Source: Bolinopsis microptera (Eukaryota; Ctenophora; Tentaculata; Lobata; Bolinopsidae). Taken from it: a stretch of DNA of 64,000 nt. Made by a program: the position numbers and the translations under genes. Of the stretch, positions 34,624 to 46,690 are shown one piece after another (the first letter of the stretch is position 1; every line of letters begins with the position of its first letter). The DNA lies in NCBI RefSeq assembly GCF_026151205.1, contig NC_087078.1, forward strand, positions 18,555,118-18,619,117, given 5' to 3'. The notes under the pieces are model-generated. The model was not told where the DNA came from and ran no database searches. It saw nothing but the letters and a program-made list of their open reading frames with translations.

Positions 34624-35775
34624 GTGAGCTGAAAATTAGTATTTAGTTAATTCTTTAAGTTATTATTTATTTAGTATTAAGTTAATTAGTTGAGTTAGTA
34701 AGTAATTTAGTTAATTTCACAAGTGCTGAAAACGCGGATACGGTTTTTGATATTTTCCACTACTTCACTCTTGCAAGTGCCGGCAATTGCAGAAATTAAT
34801 ATGCTCTAGCTAGTTGTATCCATCAGATCTACTTTTACAACTCTTTGGGTGGTTCCTGGGACTATAGACAACACATTCCTGCACAGAAATGTTTGGGGAA
34901 AATTAGTTCCCAGAAAATATTCATAATCCACTAACAACGGCTAGTAGGATTAATGTATTCTTACATTACACAGTACACATTGTTGAAATAATTATAGTTA
35001 CTTTGGATACTTGGTGTGCTTCATAGAATTCTCTATCGGGTCATCAGAGTTGCTGACCACCTGGACAGCGAGCTGGCTTTATTCCACTCCAGTCCAGTAA
35101 CTACTAACTAGTTTCCATTTCGACAGCTGTATCCTGCCAGTTGCCACTAGAGGCTCATTACATCTGGGAATGATTTCACAAACGTTGTAAGCATTTCTTT
35201 AAAGTGTAGGGGATCTTCGATAGTATGCATGTTTGGTGGGATTAAGTTCCACAATCGAAGTTCGAGAAATGAGTCAAATAAAAAAATCGTTGCACCAGAT
35301 ATCTAACCAAAAATGTTGACTTCCGCGGATTTGAAATATTTGTATATCCCCAAGTTCCTCTCACGAAGATGTATTTATGATTTTAATGAAATTCGCCAGT
35401 AATTATTCCACGAGCTGCTATAGATGCAGAAAGTTTCATAAAATTTCGAAAAAGTGTTTGCTAAGTTGCTAATGAAATGAAAGCGGCGTATTGCACGTCG
35501 CAAAAAAAGTAAAAACGTGCGCGTGAACTGTAAAATATTCCCAAAATCGTTTATTTCAAATTTTGAATCTTAGAATTGAGTGCTAGCGTGTAAAACTTTG
35601 AATATATCCCTAACGTGTTATATTTTGGATTTTTACAGTAAAAATTTTCGTAACTGAAACAAGTTGCGTTGGGCAGTTGACCAAATATTTTTATTGTGGG
35701 CTGGGCAAGCTTGTGAGTAATTTACTGTCCCACCTGGTCCTGCACATTGTTGAGTTTCGGGATTTCGCTTATCTG
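34624..35775. other. no confirmed exon
   Basis: Presumed intron or 3' flank of ataxin-10. One short open stretch at 35,040-35,095 has splice-like edges but the wrong phase for exon 5. Confidence 0.45.
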
Positions 35776-35779
35776 TGAC

Positions 35780-35992
35780 GACTGCTGTCTACAAAGCTCC
35801 AATGAGACTACATTTAGAGTATAGTATTCAATTGCGGAGTACAGTTGCGGCTTATTTGACGTTGTACAGATGATCTTATTGAGACCTTAAAAGTTATTAA
35901 TGGTTCGGTCGATTATTATGCTGGTCTGCTCTGAATGAGCAGATCTGGTTTAAATCTGGTTTCAAACTGCAGATGCAGCAAGAGTTGTAATT
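35780..35992 (+). pseudogene. CR1/jockey-like LINE fragment
   Basis: Plus-strand frames read VYKAPMRLHLEYSIQL, then DDLIETLKVINGSVDYYAGL, then MSRSGLNLVSNCRCSKS. They match the minus-strand element at 7.35-8.19 kb in order (LIESFKMISGLANYGAGLYS, then MSRSGLNVASNSRCSKS). Internal deletions and stops show it is dead. Confidence 0.65.
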
Positions 35993-36275
35993 GGGTTAAG
36001 AATGTCCACAGCTCTTGTTTTCTCTGACATTGTAGGGCCTGTCGTGATATCATGGATCGCTTAGGTTCCACCAGGATCTGGTAGTTCTCATAATTCTGCG
36101 GCCTCTATGTATCGTCATCTCGCACAACTCCGAAAAACCATTGTGAGTTTGGCATGTGAACATTTGCAGCCTTCCAGACATCGATTGGGTTAACGAGTTG
36201 TCGCACGTCACCCAAGATCGGGTGACAGGGGGCTGAACACTGAGCAGGCCATAACCCAATTGATTGGGTCTGAGG

Positions 36276-36315
36276 TCACGTGATTATGAGCCTGTGGTCA
36301 CGTGACTATGACGTC
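36276..36315. promoter_or_regulatory. two GGTCACGTGA E-boxes plus a TGACGTCA CRE
   Basis: CACGTG at 36,276-36,281 and 36,298-36,303 and a perfect CRE palindrome TGACGTCA at 36,308-36,315 lie within 40 bp, about 500 bp upstream of the first ATG of the 36.8-kb gene. This arrangement is typical of a proximal promoter. The link to that gene is inferred from position. Confidence 0.4.
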
Positions 36316-36811
36316 ACCAGAGCTTGTTCTTCGTTTCCCGCTCTTTTGACCAGGTGAGCTTGCATGCTTGTGAATGTGGGTGTAAGTACAGCTGTACTGT
36401 AGTTTATATCCAATTACCCCTAATAGAAACGCAGATGTATTTTCTGACAGAAAGCTAGAAATTTACCAAAATACCGACCTTGTTCAAAATTTATTTTTAT
36501 GACCATTCCTGACCTTAAAATTTCATGGGAAATCGAATAAACTTGGTTTCAGAACTCAGCAATGCTTCTTTATGCCTTAAAATCCATGTTTTATCGATAC
36601 AATAAACATTTTGATCCTGTTGATTAATTAATAACAGGTAACAAATACGCAGAAACAACCATCGCACTTACATTGCATTCTTAACGGGTCGATTTCGAGT
36701 GACCAATAATCGTCGTGATGATACGTCATGTGTTCCTGATCATCATCGTTGATAGCAATTTAAAGTTATTAAATAATTTGTGCAAAATTTAATCATAATT
36801 TTTCTATAGCA

Positions 36812-37339
36812 TGTCACAACGATGTAGAAAATTGCAAAAATATAATAGCAAACTAGAAAGAGTCAGAACCAATTTAATATCACGATTTGAAGAAGAAGAA
36901 AGGTCAGATTTTAATTCAAAGATACATGTTAAATTAGCTGCAGAACACTAAGTTTTAAGATATTATGCTTAGTCTAAGTCATTATTAATCATGCATACAC
37001 ACACAACTCAATTCTTAAAATTACAGGACAGTCCTCACAGCAACAGTCACAACACAGACAATTGCCACCCAAACTGTCACAGCACAATCCGTGTCAGTCA
37101 CCACACACGTCTCAGATGGAAAACCACCAAGTCCTGTGAACCTGATACCGCTGGTCCCTACACCTGCCAAGAAACGAAAGAGGCAACAACATGCCGAAAA
37201 AGAGAGGGAATATGCCAGGAAGAGCCGTGAAAAGGCTAATAAATATCCTCTAAGAAAGGAATTGAGGCTAAAAAAAGAAAGAGAAAGGAAGCGAGCACAG
37301 CAAGAAGAAAAAAAAAGAATAATCTTAAATGAATCATAA
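36812..37339 (+). CDS. small basic protein, two exons, unknown
   Basis: Exon 1 begins with MSQRCRKLQKYNSKLERVRT and ends …EEEE at an AG|GTCAGA donor (about 36,902). Exon 2 is 37,027-37,339 after ttacag and is in phase, giving about 135 codons. A Thr/Val-rich segment (TVLTATVTTQTIATQTVTAQ) precedes a strongly basic, Glu/Arg/Lys-rich helix (AKKRKRQQHAEKEREYARKS and on) reaching the stop. The basic stretch could be a nuclear localisation signal and coiled coil or DNA-binding helix. No family is recognised. Direct repeats at 37,427 and 37,611 just downstream raise the possibility of a mobile-element gene. If the exon-1 donor is not used, exon 1 alone is a 46-codon frame. Confidence 0.4.
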
Positions 37340-37419
37340 ATGATCATTATACCATATCATTCTGAATATAAACCATATCGTTTTATTCTAATTATATACT
37401 AAACTAAAAGTCGAATCTT

Positions 37420-37655
37420 TTTGTGTCAGTCGGTTCATTACCGACGACCACCTTTTTTGTCAAAATTTTGAACAAAATTAGTTGTACATATGCACATTTG
37501 ATTTTTGTTCTTGGTGTTGTGTTGATGATTGTGCAAAACCATATGTGTGGTTAGCTGTTTGTACAAGATAGTATATGGATTTAGCTCTTGTATCCTCAGT
37601 GTACGTCAGATTGTGTCAGTCTGTCCATTACCGACCACCATTTTTGAATTTTTTT
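37420..37655. repeat. ~40-bp direct repeats, 184 bp apart
   Basis: gtgtcagtcggttcattacc (about 37,424) and gtgtcagtctgtccattacc (about 37,613) each continue with gac…accaccttttt-like sequence. They flank AT-rich sequence between two unknown genes. Confidence 0.65.
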
Positions 37656-37693
37656 TGAAAACTCACTTACACTCTCTTAGCTAGCATATCAAT

Positions 37694-38656
37694 ATGGTGA
37701 AGCAAAAGAAGAAGCCAGGACAAGAACAGTTTTTCTTGGACTTAGCTGCCGTGTTGGGGTTAAGCAAAGAAGATGTTACACCCAAGAATGCTCTTGATCA
37801 GTGTTCTAACTTATCACTTAGTCGAGTTTCATACCGACTAGTCATATCTTTGAGCAGTCTTAAGATTGCTCCAGCCACGAAGACATCACTGTTGTTTGCC
37901 TTGCTTAAGAATACACCATCATGCAATATCTCTCAGGTGGCAAACGAAATATTCAAGAGAGTCAAGAGGCACAACAGCCGCAACCAAGTAGCAGTTCGGA
38001 ATTCCAAAAGCGAGAACCCAAAGGCGGATAGAAAGAGCTTCTTAGACTCTCCTCTGGATGATGACCTAGTAGCGAGGACTTCTTCAGTTCCAACTCCAGT
38101 TGCAACTTCAGTTACAGCTCCAGCTCCAGTTACAGCTTCAGCCCCAATTCCGGCTCAACGCACTCTGAGACCAAGGCCGAAGCAGACGTCCATCATCCAC
38201 TGCCAATCATGCCGACCCAGCGTAGTATATAGGTACCGTTTCATAAAATCGAACAACCGCTCTAATTCCAATTCAGTAAAGCGGAATCTTAGCAGGCAAT
38301 CCAAGGAGATGAAGGCCCTTAAGACGACCAACAAAGATCAGTCTTTACAGATCGACCGACTTCAGGTGGAAATAGTAAAACCAAGTGATTTCTTGTTACT
38401 TTAATTTACTTGCTTGCAAAAATAACTTTAACTATAATTCAAGAATATGGAAAATTTGTGCTTGTTTTTAAATTTGTCTTTATCCATGGTTACAATTCAG
38501 GCTCAGTTGAACTCATGGAAGATACAGGCTGAAAGCACCACTGCATCTCTTTCCGGACTGAAGAAGAGCTTTGCTGACATTGAGGAGGAATGGAAAGCTA
38601 GTAAGGAAGAGCTAAGCAGTTTGAAAGACCTGTTCATGATATTTGTTGAATTATGA
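37694..38656 (+). CDS. unknown protein with basic middle and C-terminal coiled coil
   Basis: The frame opens at MVKQKKKPGQEQFFLDLAAV. Residues 10-95 look like a compact helical domain (LGLSKEDVTPKNALDQ, then LSRVSYRLVISLSSLKIAPA) that I do not recognise. Residues 125-160 are a low-complexity T/A/P/V run, followed by Arg/Ser-rich basic sequence with a CxxC (HCQSC). A coiled coil starts near residue 205. A donor GTAAAA after ..LQVEI (near 38,377) joins a second exon (acceptor near 38,500, phase 0) that continues the heptads (AQLNSWKIQAESTTASLSGL, then DIEEEWKASKEELSSLKDLF) to a stop at 38,656. Without splicing the protein ends at 38,404. It could be a transposon-derived protein. Confidence 0.4.
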
Positions 38657-38659
38657 ATG

Positions 38660-39225
38660 CTGGCGATGAAGCAATCGTCGTATAAGTACAGCACCGCTTA
38701 CGATCTGTGAACATTACAGAAGAGTGTCATGATGAACCGCTAAATCATATAATATATATGAGAACGGACCAAGTTTCATCTACAAATAGATAACTTATTT
38801 TAATTCAGGATCACGGATTCTTTTTAATCGTAAATGAATTTTATTTATATCCTATATTTGTTTTTGAACCTCGTCCTTGACCATGAAGGAAGGTGAATGA
38901 GATGAAAAGAGTATTTTTTACTCGATGCCAGTGTGTCTGGGTCAGAAGTTTGCGCTCATAATATTATGACGCCTGCCAGTGTTTCTGTCGTTAGTTGCAA
39001 AAAGTCATATTTATTTCGAATATGTAACTGTAACACCCTGTAACAGGTTTAAAACTTTGAAACAATTCCATAATTGTTTAATGATACTGATCATGATAGG
39101 TAAATTATTCACACGTGAACATAATCACGTGACAATGTTTCAGATGTTTGATAGCGATCTTAGCGAGATGAAGAATATTGCGAGCTCTTTAAATAATGTT
39201 TATATTTTATAATACAACGTTTCAT
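38660..39225. other. no gene recognised
   Basis: A+T-rich spacer up to the left end of the second CCT-rich element. Confidence 0.5.
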
Positions 39226-39228
39226 ATT

Positions 39229-40750
39229 GGGGGGGTGTCACGTCCGTCTATGTCCGCTTGTCTCATGGAATCCAAAAAGGACAGGACATAGGCGGACATA
39301 GGCGGACATAGGCGGACATAGACGGACATAGGCGGACATAGGCGGACATAGGCGGACATAAATGGACACCTAAATTGCTAAATAAAATGTTCAATTTTTG
39401 CTGTTATAGGGGATCATGTTTTTTGTCCGTTCGGTACCCTATATTTTCAAAACGGACAAAAAATAGAGCGGACAAAAACGGACAAAAATGGACAAAAATG
39501 GAAATAACATTTAGATGCTTCCTCCTCCTACTCTTCCTCCTCCTCCCCCTGGGTCTTCCTGATCTTCCTCAGTCCTCTTCCTCCTCCCCTCCTCAGTCCT
39601 CCTCCTACTCCTCCTCCTCGTCCTCAGTCCTCCTCATCAGTCCTCAACAGTCCTTCTCCTCCCCAGTCCTCCTCCTCCTCCTGAGTCCTCCTCCTGGGTC
39701 CTCCTCCTGGGTCCTCCTCCTCCTCTTCATCCTCCTCCTCAGTCCTCAGTCCTCCTCAGTCCTCCTCAGTCCTCCTCCTCATCCTTCTCCTCAGTCCTCC
39801 ATCCTCCTCCTCAGTCCTCCCCCAGTCCCCCTCCTCCTCCTATTCAGTCCTCCTCCTCCTCCTCCTCCTTCTCAGTCCTCCTCAGTCCTCCTCCTCCTCC
39901 TGAGTCCTCCTCCTCCTCCTCCTCCTCTTCCCTCTCAGTCATCCTCCTCAGCCATCCTCCTCAGTCCTCCTCAGTCCTCCTCCTCCTGGGTCCTCCTCCT
40001 CCTAGGTCCTCCTCCTCTTCATCCTCCTCCTCTTCCTCCTCGGTCCTCAGTCCTCCTCCTCCTGTGTCCTCCTCCTCATCCTTCTCATCAGTCCTCCTCC
40101 TCCCCAGCCCTCTCCCAGTCCCCCTCCTTCTCCTCCTCCTATTCAGTCCTCCTCCTCCTCCTCCTCCTCAGTTCTCCTCAGTCCTCCTTCTCATTTCTCC
40201 TAAGTCCTCCTCCTGAGTCCTCCTCCTGAGTCCTCCTCCTCTTCCTTCTGAGTCCTCCTCCTGAGTCCTCCTCCTCCTCCCTCTCAGTCATCCTCCTCAG
40301 TCATCCTCCTCAGCCATCCTCCCCAGCCATCCTCCTCAGCCATCCTCCTCAGTACTCCTTAGTCCTCCTCCTCCTCCTGGGTCCTCCTCCTCCTCCTCCT
40401 GGGTCCTCCTGGGTCTTCCTGATCCTCCCCAATCCTCTTCCTCCGCCCCTCCTCAGTCCTCCTCCTACTCCTCCTCTTCGTTCTCAGTCCTCCTCATCAG
40501 TCCTCAACAGTTCTCCTCCTCCCCAGTCCTCCTCCTCCTCCTGGGGCCTTTTCCTGGGTCCTCCTCCTGGGTCCTCCTCCTCCTGGGTCCTCCTCCTCCT
40601 GGATCCTCCTTCTCCTCCTCAGTCCTTCTCCTCCTCCCCCTCAGTTCTCTTCCTCCTCTTCCTCCTCCTCCTCCCTCTCAGTCATCCTCCTCAGCCATCC
40701 TCCTCAGCCATCCTCCTCAGTCCTCCTCCTTCTCAGTCCTCCTCAGTCCT
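39229..40750. mobile_element. second copy of the CCT-rich TIR element, 3' end lost
   Basis: From the G run through tgtcacgtccgtctatgtcc and the ggcggacata array to the start of the pyrimidine tract it matches the 9.2-kb copy almost base for base. The inner minisatellite has different unit counts. At 40,751 it stops abruptly against a LINE reverse-transcriptase fragment, and the right TIR is missing. The 284-codon frame over it is translation of the repeat. Confidence 0.8.
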
Positions 40751-40753
40751 CCT

Positions 40754-40893
40754 GATGTTTTATCAGGCGTCCCACAAGGGTCTGTTTTAGGTCCTTTATT
40801 GTTTGTCATTTTTATCAATGACTTGCCTGATTGTATTAATGGTATATCAAAACTGTTTGCAGATGATCTTAAAGTTATTATGGATGCCAATGA
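40754..40893 (+). pseudogene. LINE reverse transcriptase fragment with FADD motif
   Basis: [20 protein letters not shown], then INDLPDCINGISKLFADDLK and VI are motifs 4-5 of non-LTR RTs, with FADD as the catalytic YxDD equivalent. The fragment is only 47 codons. It is joined to CCT-repeat on the left and a G/T-rich low-complexity repeat (40,915-41,035, ggcttggttgttg units) on the right. Confidence 0.8.
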
Positions 40894-41097
40894 CAAACGC
40901 CTCACATCAAAAACTAAGGTTTTGTTGTTAGGAGGGCTTGGTTGTTGTGAGGCTTGGTTGTTGGCGGCTGTTTGTTGGAGGCTTGGGGGCTGGAGTGTTT
41001 GGTGGTGGCGGCTTGGTTGTCGGAGCTTGGTTGGCACTCCACTGAAATCAGTAGCAGTAGTGATCGCCGCCATTTTTTGTTAAATGGACACTCGCTG

Positions 41098-41315
41098 TCT
41101 GTAGTGATCTCCGGTTTGTTGTAGGATCTCGGTTTGTTTGTAGTGATCTCGGTTTGTTTGTATGTGATCTCCGGTTTATTTGTAGTGATCTCCGGTTTGT
41201 TTGTAGTGATCTCCGGTTTGTTTGTAGTGATCTTCCGGTTTGTTTTGTAGTGATTCCGGTTGTTTGTAGTGATCTCGGTTTATTTGTAGTGATCTCCGGT
41301 TTGTTTGTAGTGATT
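41098..41315. repeat. 21-bp tandem repeat (tagtgatctccggtttgtttg), ~10 copies
   Basis: Units vary by single insertions or deletions (gatctcgg, gattccgg). The 89-codon plus and 69-codon minus frames here are repeat translations. Confidence 0.9.
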
Positions 41316-41319
41316 CACC

Positions 41320-42555
41320 TCTACAATTCGTTTTCTGTTGATGGAAGTTCACTCGGTGCGGTACTTTCCGTTTCCCCATCCACACGGAATTTACCAGTAC
41401 ATTTATGTGACTGCACCCTCTAAAGTCGTGTATTTAAACAGAACAGTTATAACTTTATAACTTTATATGCATAGTTGATGTTTTTGGTTTGGTTCGCTGC
41501 GCGGTCATTATTTGTATTTTAATTGTGTAGCAGTATCTTGGAGCCACGCAAGACGAACAAAACCAAAAAACACACCAAACCTGCACTAAAAGTAAATGGA
41601 AAGTTTCACGTGAATGTTCACGAATTTATGTCACGTCATCAGTGGGGCCACCCCCCCCCCTGCACTACGGGGCGGTTGGCACAATTAGAAGTCATTGTGT
41701 GACTTGTAGGCCAAGTGTCGGGCATAAATGTTCTTAACGTTCTCGTAGAGCAGAGAACGTAGTTTTCGCTTATTCTTTGCCTTTCCACAAGTTCATTTGT
41801 CACTATGATGAGGTTATCGAGGTTTAATGCGGGGTCGAGTGTTGGTTAGTGTACATGAACTGAGCCGCGCAGTTCAAACAACCAGCAGGAGTCACCCTCC
41901 AACACCTCTCTGTTTTATATATGTCATCTATACACGTCAGCTTACTCAGATCCGGCCTCATGCAAACAGGGACAGTTCTCTGTTGTAATCTGAGAAATTA
42001 TGTGGAACCCTTTTAGTACCCTGTTTTAGAATTTGGCATTTTTATACGCGAAAATTATTTTAAAATTTCATATTGAGTTCGTCTGAAATTTGTTCTCATG
42101 TAGGGAGGTTGTATGTACTAATAATGATTGCTTAAACGGTTTTATTTGGTATTTCTTCGTCGCAACGCATTCCTTGTTCATGACAACTATTGTAACTTGG
42201 TATACTCTCATTGAAATAACCCTTAAGGCACTTATCTGTTGTTTGATGGTTGCTTGGTTACTATTAATTACTTATTATTACTATTTAATGCCATGGTCTT
42301 AATTTTATGTACCTGATAGAGGAGGTTCCGTCTTCTTTTCCACAGATTCATATCACCTAACTAACGGTGGTAAATTGTAACTAAGGTTGTTAATCAATTT
42401 TAAATTACAAAAGTCAGTGCAACCAAAATAAATGGTTTTGGTTACTTATCAGATCTTTAAGATGGTTAATTATGTTTTATTTTTGATTTGAATAAAGTAT
42501 ATTTAATAAAAAAATGATTATTTGGTTTTATGTTTTAGCTGACCGAATCCTACGC
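41320..42555. other. no gene recognised
   Basis: Includes a C10 run near 41,650 and A+T-rich sequence. The 70-codon frame at 42,090 is hydrophobic but has no signature. Confidence 0.5.
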
Positions 42556-42559
42556 TTAA

Positions 42560-42821
42560 GGGACATTACACCAAAACCTTTTTGCGGAATAAACTTAGTA
42601 AAAAACGTTTAAATTGACTGAAAATATCCGGTATTACAATGGGACTGACTTTCTCAAAATTTCCAAAAAATTTCGGAAAAGAAAATAATTTTTTTCGAAT
42701 CATGTGCGTACTTCAAAATTTGTTCAATGCCTTAAAATCTTACAGTTATATATAATCTTATACTTTCATAATATGAAGTCAATCCGGGTCCGCAAAAAAA
42801 AAGGTTTGGGTGTATGTCCCC
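42560..42821. mobile_element. 262-bp piggyBac-like MITE with TTAA duplication
   Basis: TTAA at 42,556-42,559 and 42,822-42,825 flanks inverted ends. The left end is GGGACATTACACCAAAACC and the right end reads ggtttgggtgtatgtcccc, whose inverse is GGGGACATACACCCAAACC. A T-rich run and GCGGA follow inward on both sides. TTAA targets are diagnostic of piggyBac; no transposase is present. Confidence 0.7.
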
Positions 42822-42829
42822 TTAATACT

Positions 42830-43815
42830 TATAGCAATACCTTATTACCAGTAGGAATAGGGGTTGGGTGAAGTTACGGCTGGGTTAAGCTAGGGTTAAG
42901 CCTATAATTCTATATACTTGGGTTTAAGCTATAGGGTTTCGGTTCACCAATGGATTATTTTTTACAATACATTTTAATAAAACAAATTGTATTGTCAAAA
43001 CCTCTTACGTACGGGCCAAAGGCAGAAGAGTTCCTTGTAGCCATGAATAAACTGTCGTTCACACACCGGCTGTTTTTTCGTTGAGGTTACACAAACTACT
43101 GCAATTTGTTGCTATAGTTAAAAACTATTTGTAGTTTAGTTGTATAGTTCCTCAAAAACTACCGTTGCTACAGACTAACTTTCTACGCTTTTTAAAATAG
43201 TTGTTACTTACTAATTGGAGCAAATATATAGGATGTGTTGTTAGTGTTGTCCGGATCGAACTCGCAAGCCTTATCGGGTCTGTGACAGTTCGTTGAAGAA
43301 ATAAGCGTTACAAAACACTATCTTGGTATGCAAAAATATAATAAATATTGATAAATAAAACTGATATTACAATTAAATAATCAACTCACTGCACAATACA
43401 AATAAACTATGACCCATTTTTTTTTAAATAAGAACGGAGGGAAAAAATCGCAAATCAAATATAATATAAATAAATATATAGTTATCAGTTTAATTATTAT
43501 TCAAATTATTACGTCGCATGTTTCGCCATGCGCTCTCTCCGCAAACTTTCCTGGGGCTACCTCTCTCACCGTAGTTCCCAGCTCCTGATCCCAGACACAA
43601 TTCGTTGGACACAATTCGCTGTCTACATTTCTGGACGCAATTTTCCATGATGGTGTTTCCCATTGGCCTTTTCCCTTTGGCATTTTCTTTTGCTTGTACG
43701 AGCGATAAAATTATCACCACAAACTCTGGCAAAAACAAAATGTTTATGAACACTACGAGCAGCTTTGCTTGCTTTGAGCGGCCACCAAAACATGCTGTAT
43801 ATTATTGAGCGATTG
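42830..43815. other. no gene recognised
   Basis: Short overlapping frames at 43,490-43,808 on both strands show no family signature. Confidence 0.5.
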
Positions 43816-43821
43816 GACTTA

Positions 43822-44670
43822 CCTTAGTTCCCAAAATTTGGGCGACCAAAATTAGAGCGGGCCTCTCGCCCAAATTTTTTTGCAGACCAATTTAATTGCA
43901 TAAATCTTTCGTCTGCTAAATTTTTTCTAACCAAACTTTTGGCATTTGGCCTGTGGCCCTGAATCAATTGAATGATGGGCTTTTTCTTATTACAAGTGGA
44001 ATAATATTTGAAATTTAGTTTTCTAATCTGTCATTCATGGCTTGACCAAGTAAAAAAAGGCTTATATTTTAAATGAATGTCTGGTTAATTAAAATTAGAC
44101 TTGACCTTTGGTCCGGGTTTACAGTAGTTCGCTACACACAATTATGTACACCTTTGTTCCCCCCAAAGCTAAGCGTATGTGCCGCTTAGTTTGATAGATC
44201 ATGATGTAAACCTTCTAATTTTCTTCCAAACCTTCCGACCATCTGGTGAGGCGTCATAATGATAAGTGTATGTGAAAGGGGTATGATAAGATATGCTGAG
44301 TGTAAGTAGACTAAACTATCTGATTGAAAGACTAATTAATATCACTATTGTATATCTATCATTTTGTACTGTGCCATCATCACTGTATTTTTTAGTAGTT
44401 ACTGGGCAGATCGTAAATTTCATAATGTGAAACAACTCAGACTACCACCTACAAGCTTAAAATTGAAAGCAAAATGACTGGAATAATAAGGAATAATAAT
44501 GAACTAAGGCAAATATCTAACTGAAATTTTAGTGGAAAATCGTTAATGTTTCGAAGAATTTGTGCCCAAATTTTCGGTCGCCCAAATGAGTTCAGATTTT
44601 CTGCCCAAATTTTTCGGGCTCAAATAAATTGTGCTCAATATAATGGCACACAAATTTTTGGGAACTAAGG
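43822..44670. mobile_element. 849-bp TA-flanked non-autonomous element
   Basis: CCTTAGTTCCCAAAATTTG (43,822) is matched by CAAATTTTTGGGAACTAAGG ending at 44,670, with TA on both outsides. Inside each end several further gcccaaattttt/cgcccaaat words repeat. TA target duplication points to Tc1/mariner mobilisation. No coding frame. Confidence 0.75.
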
Positions 44671-44684
44671 TATATTGGCAGTCT

Positions 44685-45060
44685 AGCGAGTAGCATATTT
44701 TATCACACTTATTTCAAGATATCTCAGCTTCTGAATGGAGCTAAGGGCTCTTCTTGGGCATTAAAATGGTCAGGATCATCATATTGAGTGGGGTAGAGGA
44801 TGGTTTTTAAGTCTTCAGACTTCAGGTTGTTGAGTTATCAGGTCAGACCCCATTTTTACGCTCTCGCGAGTAGCGATTGACGCACTTAATTCAAAATATC
44901 TCAGCTTCTGATTGGAGCTAATCGCTCATCTCGGGCATAAGAATGGTCAGAATCATCATATTGTGTGGGTTAGAGGATGGTTTTAATTAAAGTCTTCAGA
45001 CGTCAAGTTGTTGCGTTATTACTTATTAGGTCAGACCCCATTTTTACGCTCTTAATTCAA
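44685..45060. repeat. tandem duplication of a ~185-bp unit
   Basis: gcgagtagc…ttcaa-atatctcagcttctg…tcagaccccatttttacgct appears at 44,697-44,865 and again at 44,868-45,052 with about 85% visible identity. A fragment of the unit starts a third time at 45,060. From 45,065 to 46,060 no gene is recognised. Confidence 0.85.
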
Positions 45061-46064
45061 GCGATTGACGCACTTAATTCAAAACTTTTTCACACGTTTA
45101 TACGTTATGTTATATAAGGTTTAAAAGGTTTAAAAGGTTTACAAATATAAAATCTTTACTATATCAATGTAATGTTAGGTTAAAATACAAAAAAATCTAA
45201 TCTACATTCGGCCCTAATGTTTTGGCCCTTATAGCGAAATTTGGTTCCTGTAACTATACTTAGGGCCATATGAATTTATTTGTTAGCCAAATGATGACCG
45301 GAAAAATGTGACTGATAGGGTAAAATGTAAATCTATTAGCCCTGATGTATGACGTACTATGTTGTCAATCTGTGCACGAATCATCATGGAAGATCTACTT
45401 AAACTTTTACATGCGATTCAAGATTCTAGGATGTTCACTTTTCAGCTGACCTCCAGATAAGTTTTTGTTTCTACTGCTTACGATATCGAGAAATAGCTGC
45501 ATCTGAAGATATGAAATCGGTAAGAAATTTCTTTTGTCTGAAATAGTAACACAATTGTCTAGTGGAGCAGTTAATTGTGCTGATACTTTGTTAATTTGTT
45601 TAGGCGGAGGAGAACTTTTATAGCAGTTTTTCAAATTTTTCATGAATATTGTGGATAAGCAAACGATCCTTTTGTGTCGAGCACGCATATTGAAGTACTG
45701 AATTTTAACTCTTTTCACTTTTATTTTGATTTCTGCATGACGAATGAATTATTGAATTCTTCGGGAATTATTTTAAACCTTTTAAACAATCATCTTTATT
45801 ATTTCATATTTACGCTATGACAGTTATTTTAAAGATTCGCCGGTAAAATTTTCTCTATTCTAAAGCACAACACTTGAAAAATCAAAAATTAAATCATGGC
45901 CCTTGAAAAACTTGTCGTCAAAAAACGAGATTTTAGGCCCTGAAACTGTTTATTGTGAGTGCATTTCAATAATATCATGATTTGATAGCTATAGAACTCA
46001 ACTTTAATAGTTCAATTACAACTATTTGGACTTTGGTACAATGTTGAAATCGACAGATTGACTT

Positions 46065-46165
46065 AACGGGTGATACTCGTAAAATATTTGTTTCAAATAT
46101 TCAAGACCGTCGACGAGTCCAATTCGGCCCGCGTCTTGGTAGACTATAAACCTACAACAGATCGA
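46065..46165. repeat. gttggactcgtcgacg family, inverted copy
   Basis: aacgggtgatactcgtaaaa, tatttgtttcaaat and gaccgtcgacgagtccaa are the reverse complement of the copies at 6.9-7.1 and 22.45 kb. Confidence 0.8.
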
Positions 46166-46611
46166 ATTGTGTCACAAATGAATTTACTGACGATCTGTCC
46201 ACTGACCTAATGCAAATTACATGTCTAAATTCTATAAAAATGAGTATGATTCTGAAAACTGCACCGTGCACAGTCTAGCCGATTTTGACAAATTAAAATG
46301 TTTTCAAGTTTAAGTGACCAAATATTGTATCGTTATAAAGTCTAAAACGTTTGATGTGGTCCATATTTCCACCACTTTCCAGAGATCATAAGTCACCAAG
46401 GTGAAGTATCATTCATTGCCAGACTATAACAGCCAACTCATTTTAAATTTAATAGTTCCGTGACCAACGTGCTTTTTATTATAATAGACCAATTTATAAG
46501 TATGTGTGCTGACCTAAAATTGTTACAAATTTTAAACATCTTGAGATGTGGTCCAAATTTACGCTAATTTTCAGAGATCACAAGCCAAGAACTTGAAGTA
46601 TCAGAGATACT

Positions 46612-46690
46612 TAGCCCTGAGTAACTTAGTAACTTAGTAACTGAGTAACTTAGTAACTTAGTAACTGAGTAACTTAGTAACTTAGCCCTG
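46612..46690. repeat. tandem repeat of taacttag/taactgag
   Basis: About nine alternating 9-nt units (taacttagtaactgag). The flanks (46,165-46,610 and 46,700-47,170) hold no recognised gene. Confidence 0.85.

Noticed and set aside
35040..35095. Possible ataxin-10 exon (VADHLDSELALFHSSP)
   Set aside because: Splice edges exist but the phase does not match the preceding exon, and I see no similarity to the ataxin-10 C-terminal domain.
39375..40229. 284-codon Ser/Pro/Leu-rich frame
   Set aside because: Same minisatellite in the second element copy.
43235..43310. tRNA-like B box on the minus strand (gagttcgatccgg)
   Set aside because: No A box or acceptor pairing at the right distance.
45407..45718. 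103-codon minus frame
   Set aside because: No motif, no splice or promoter context, A+T-rich composition; likely chance.
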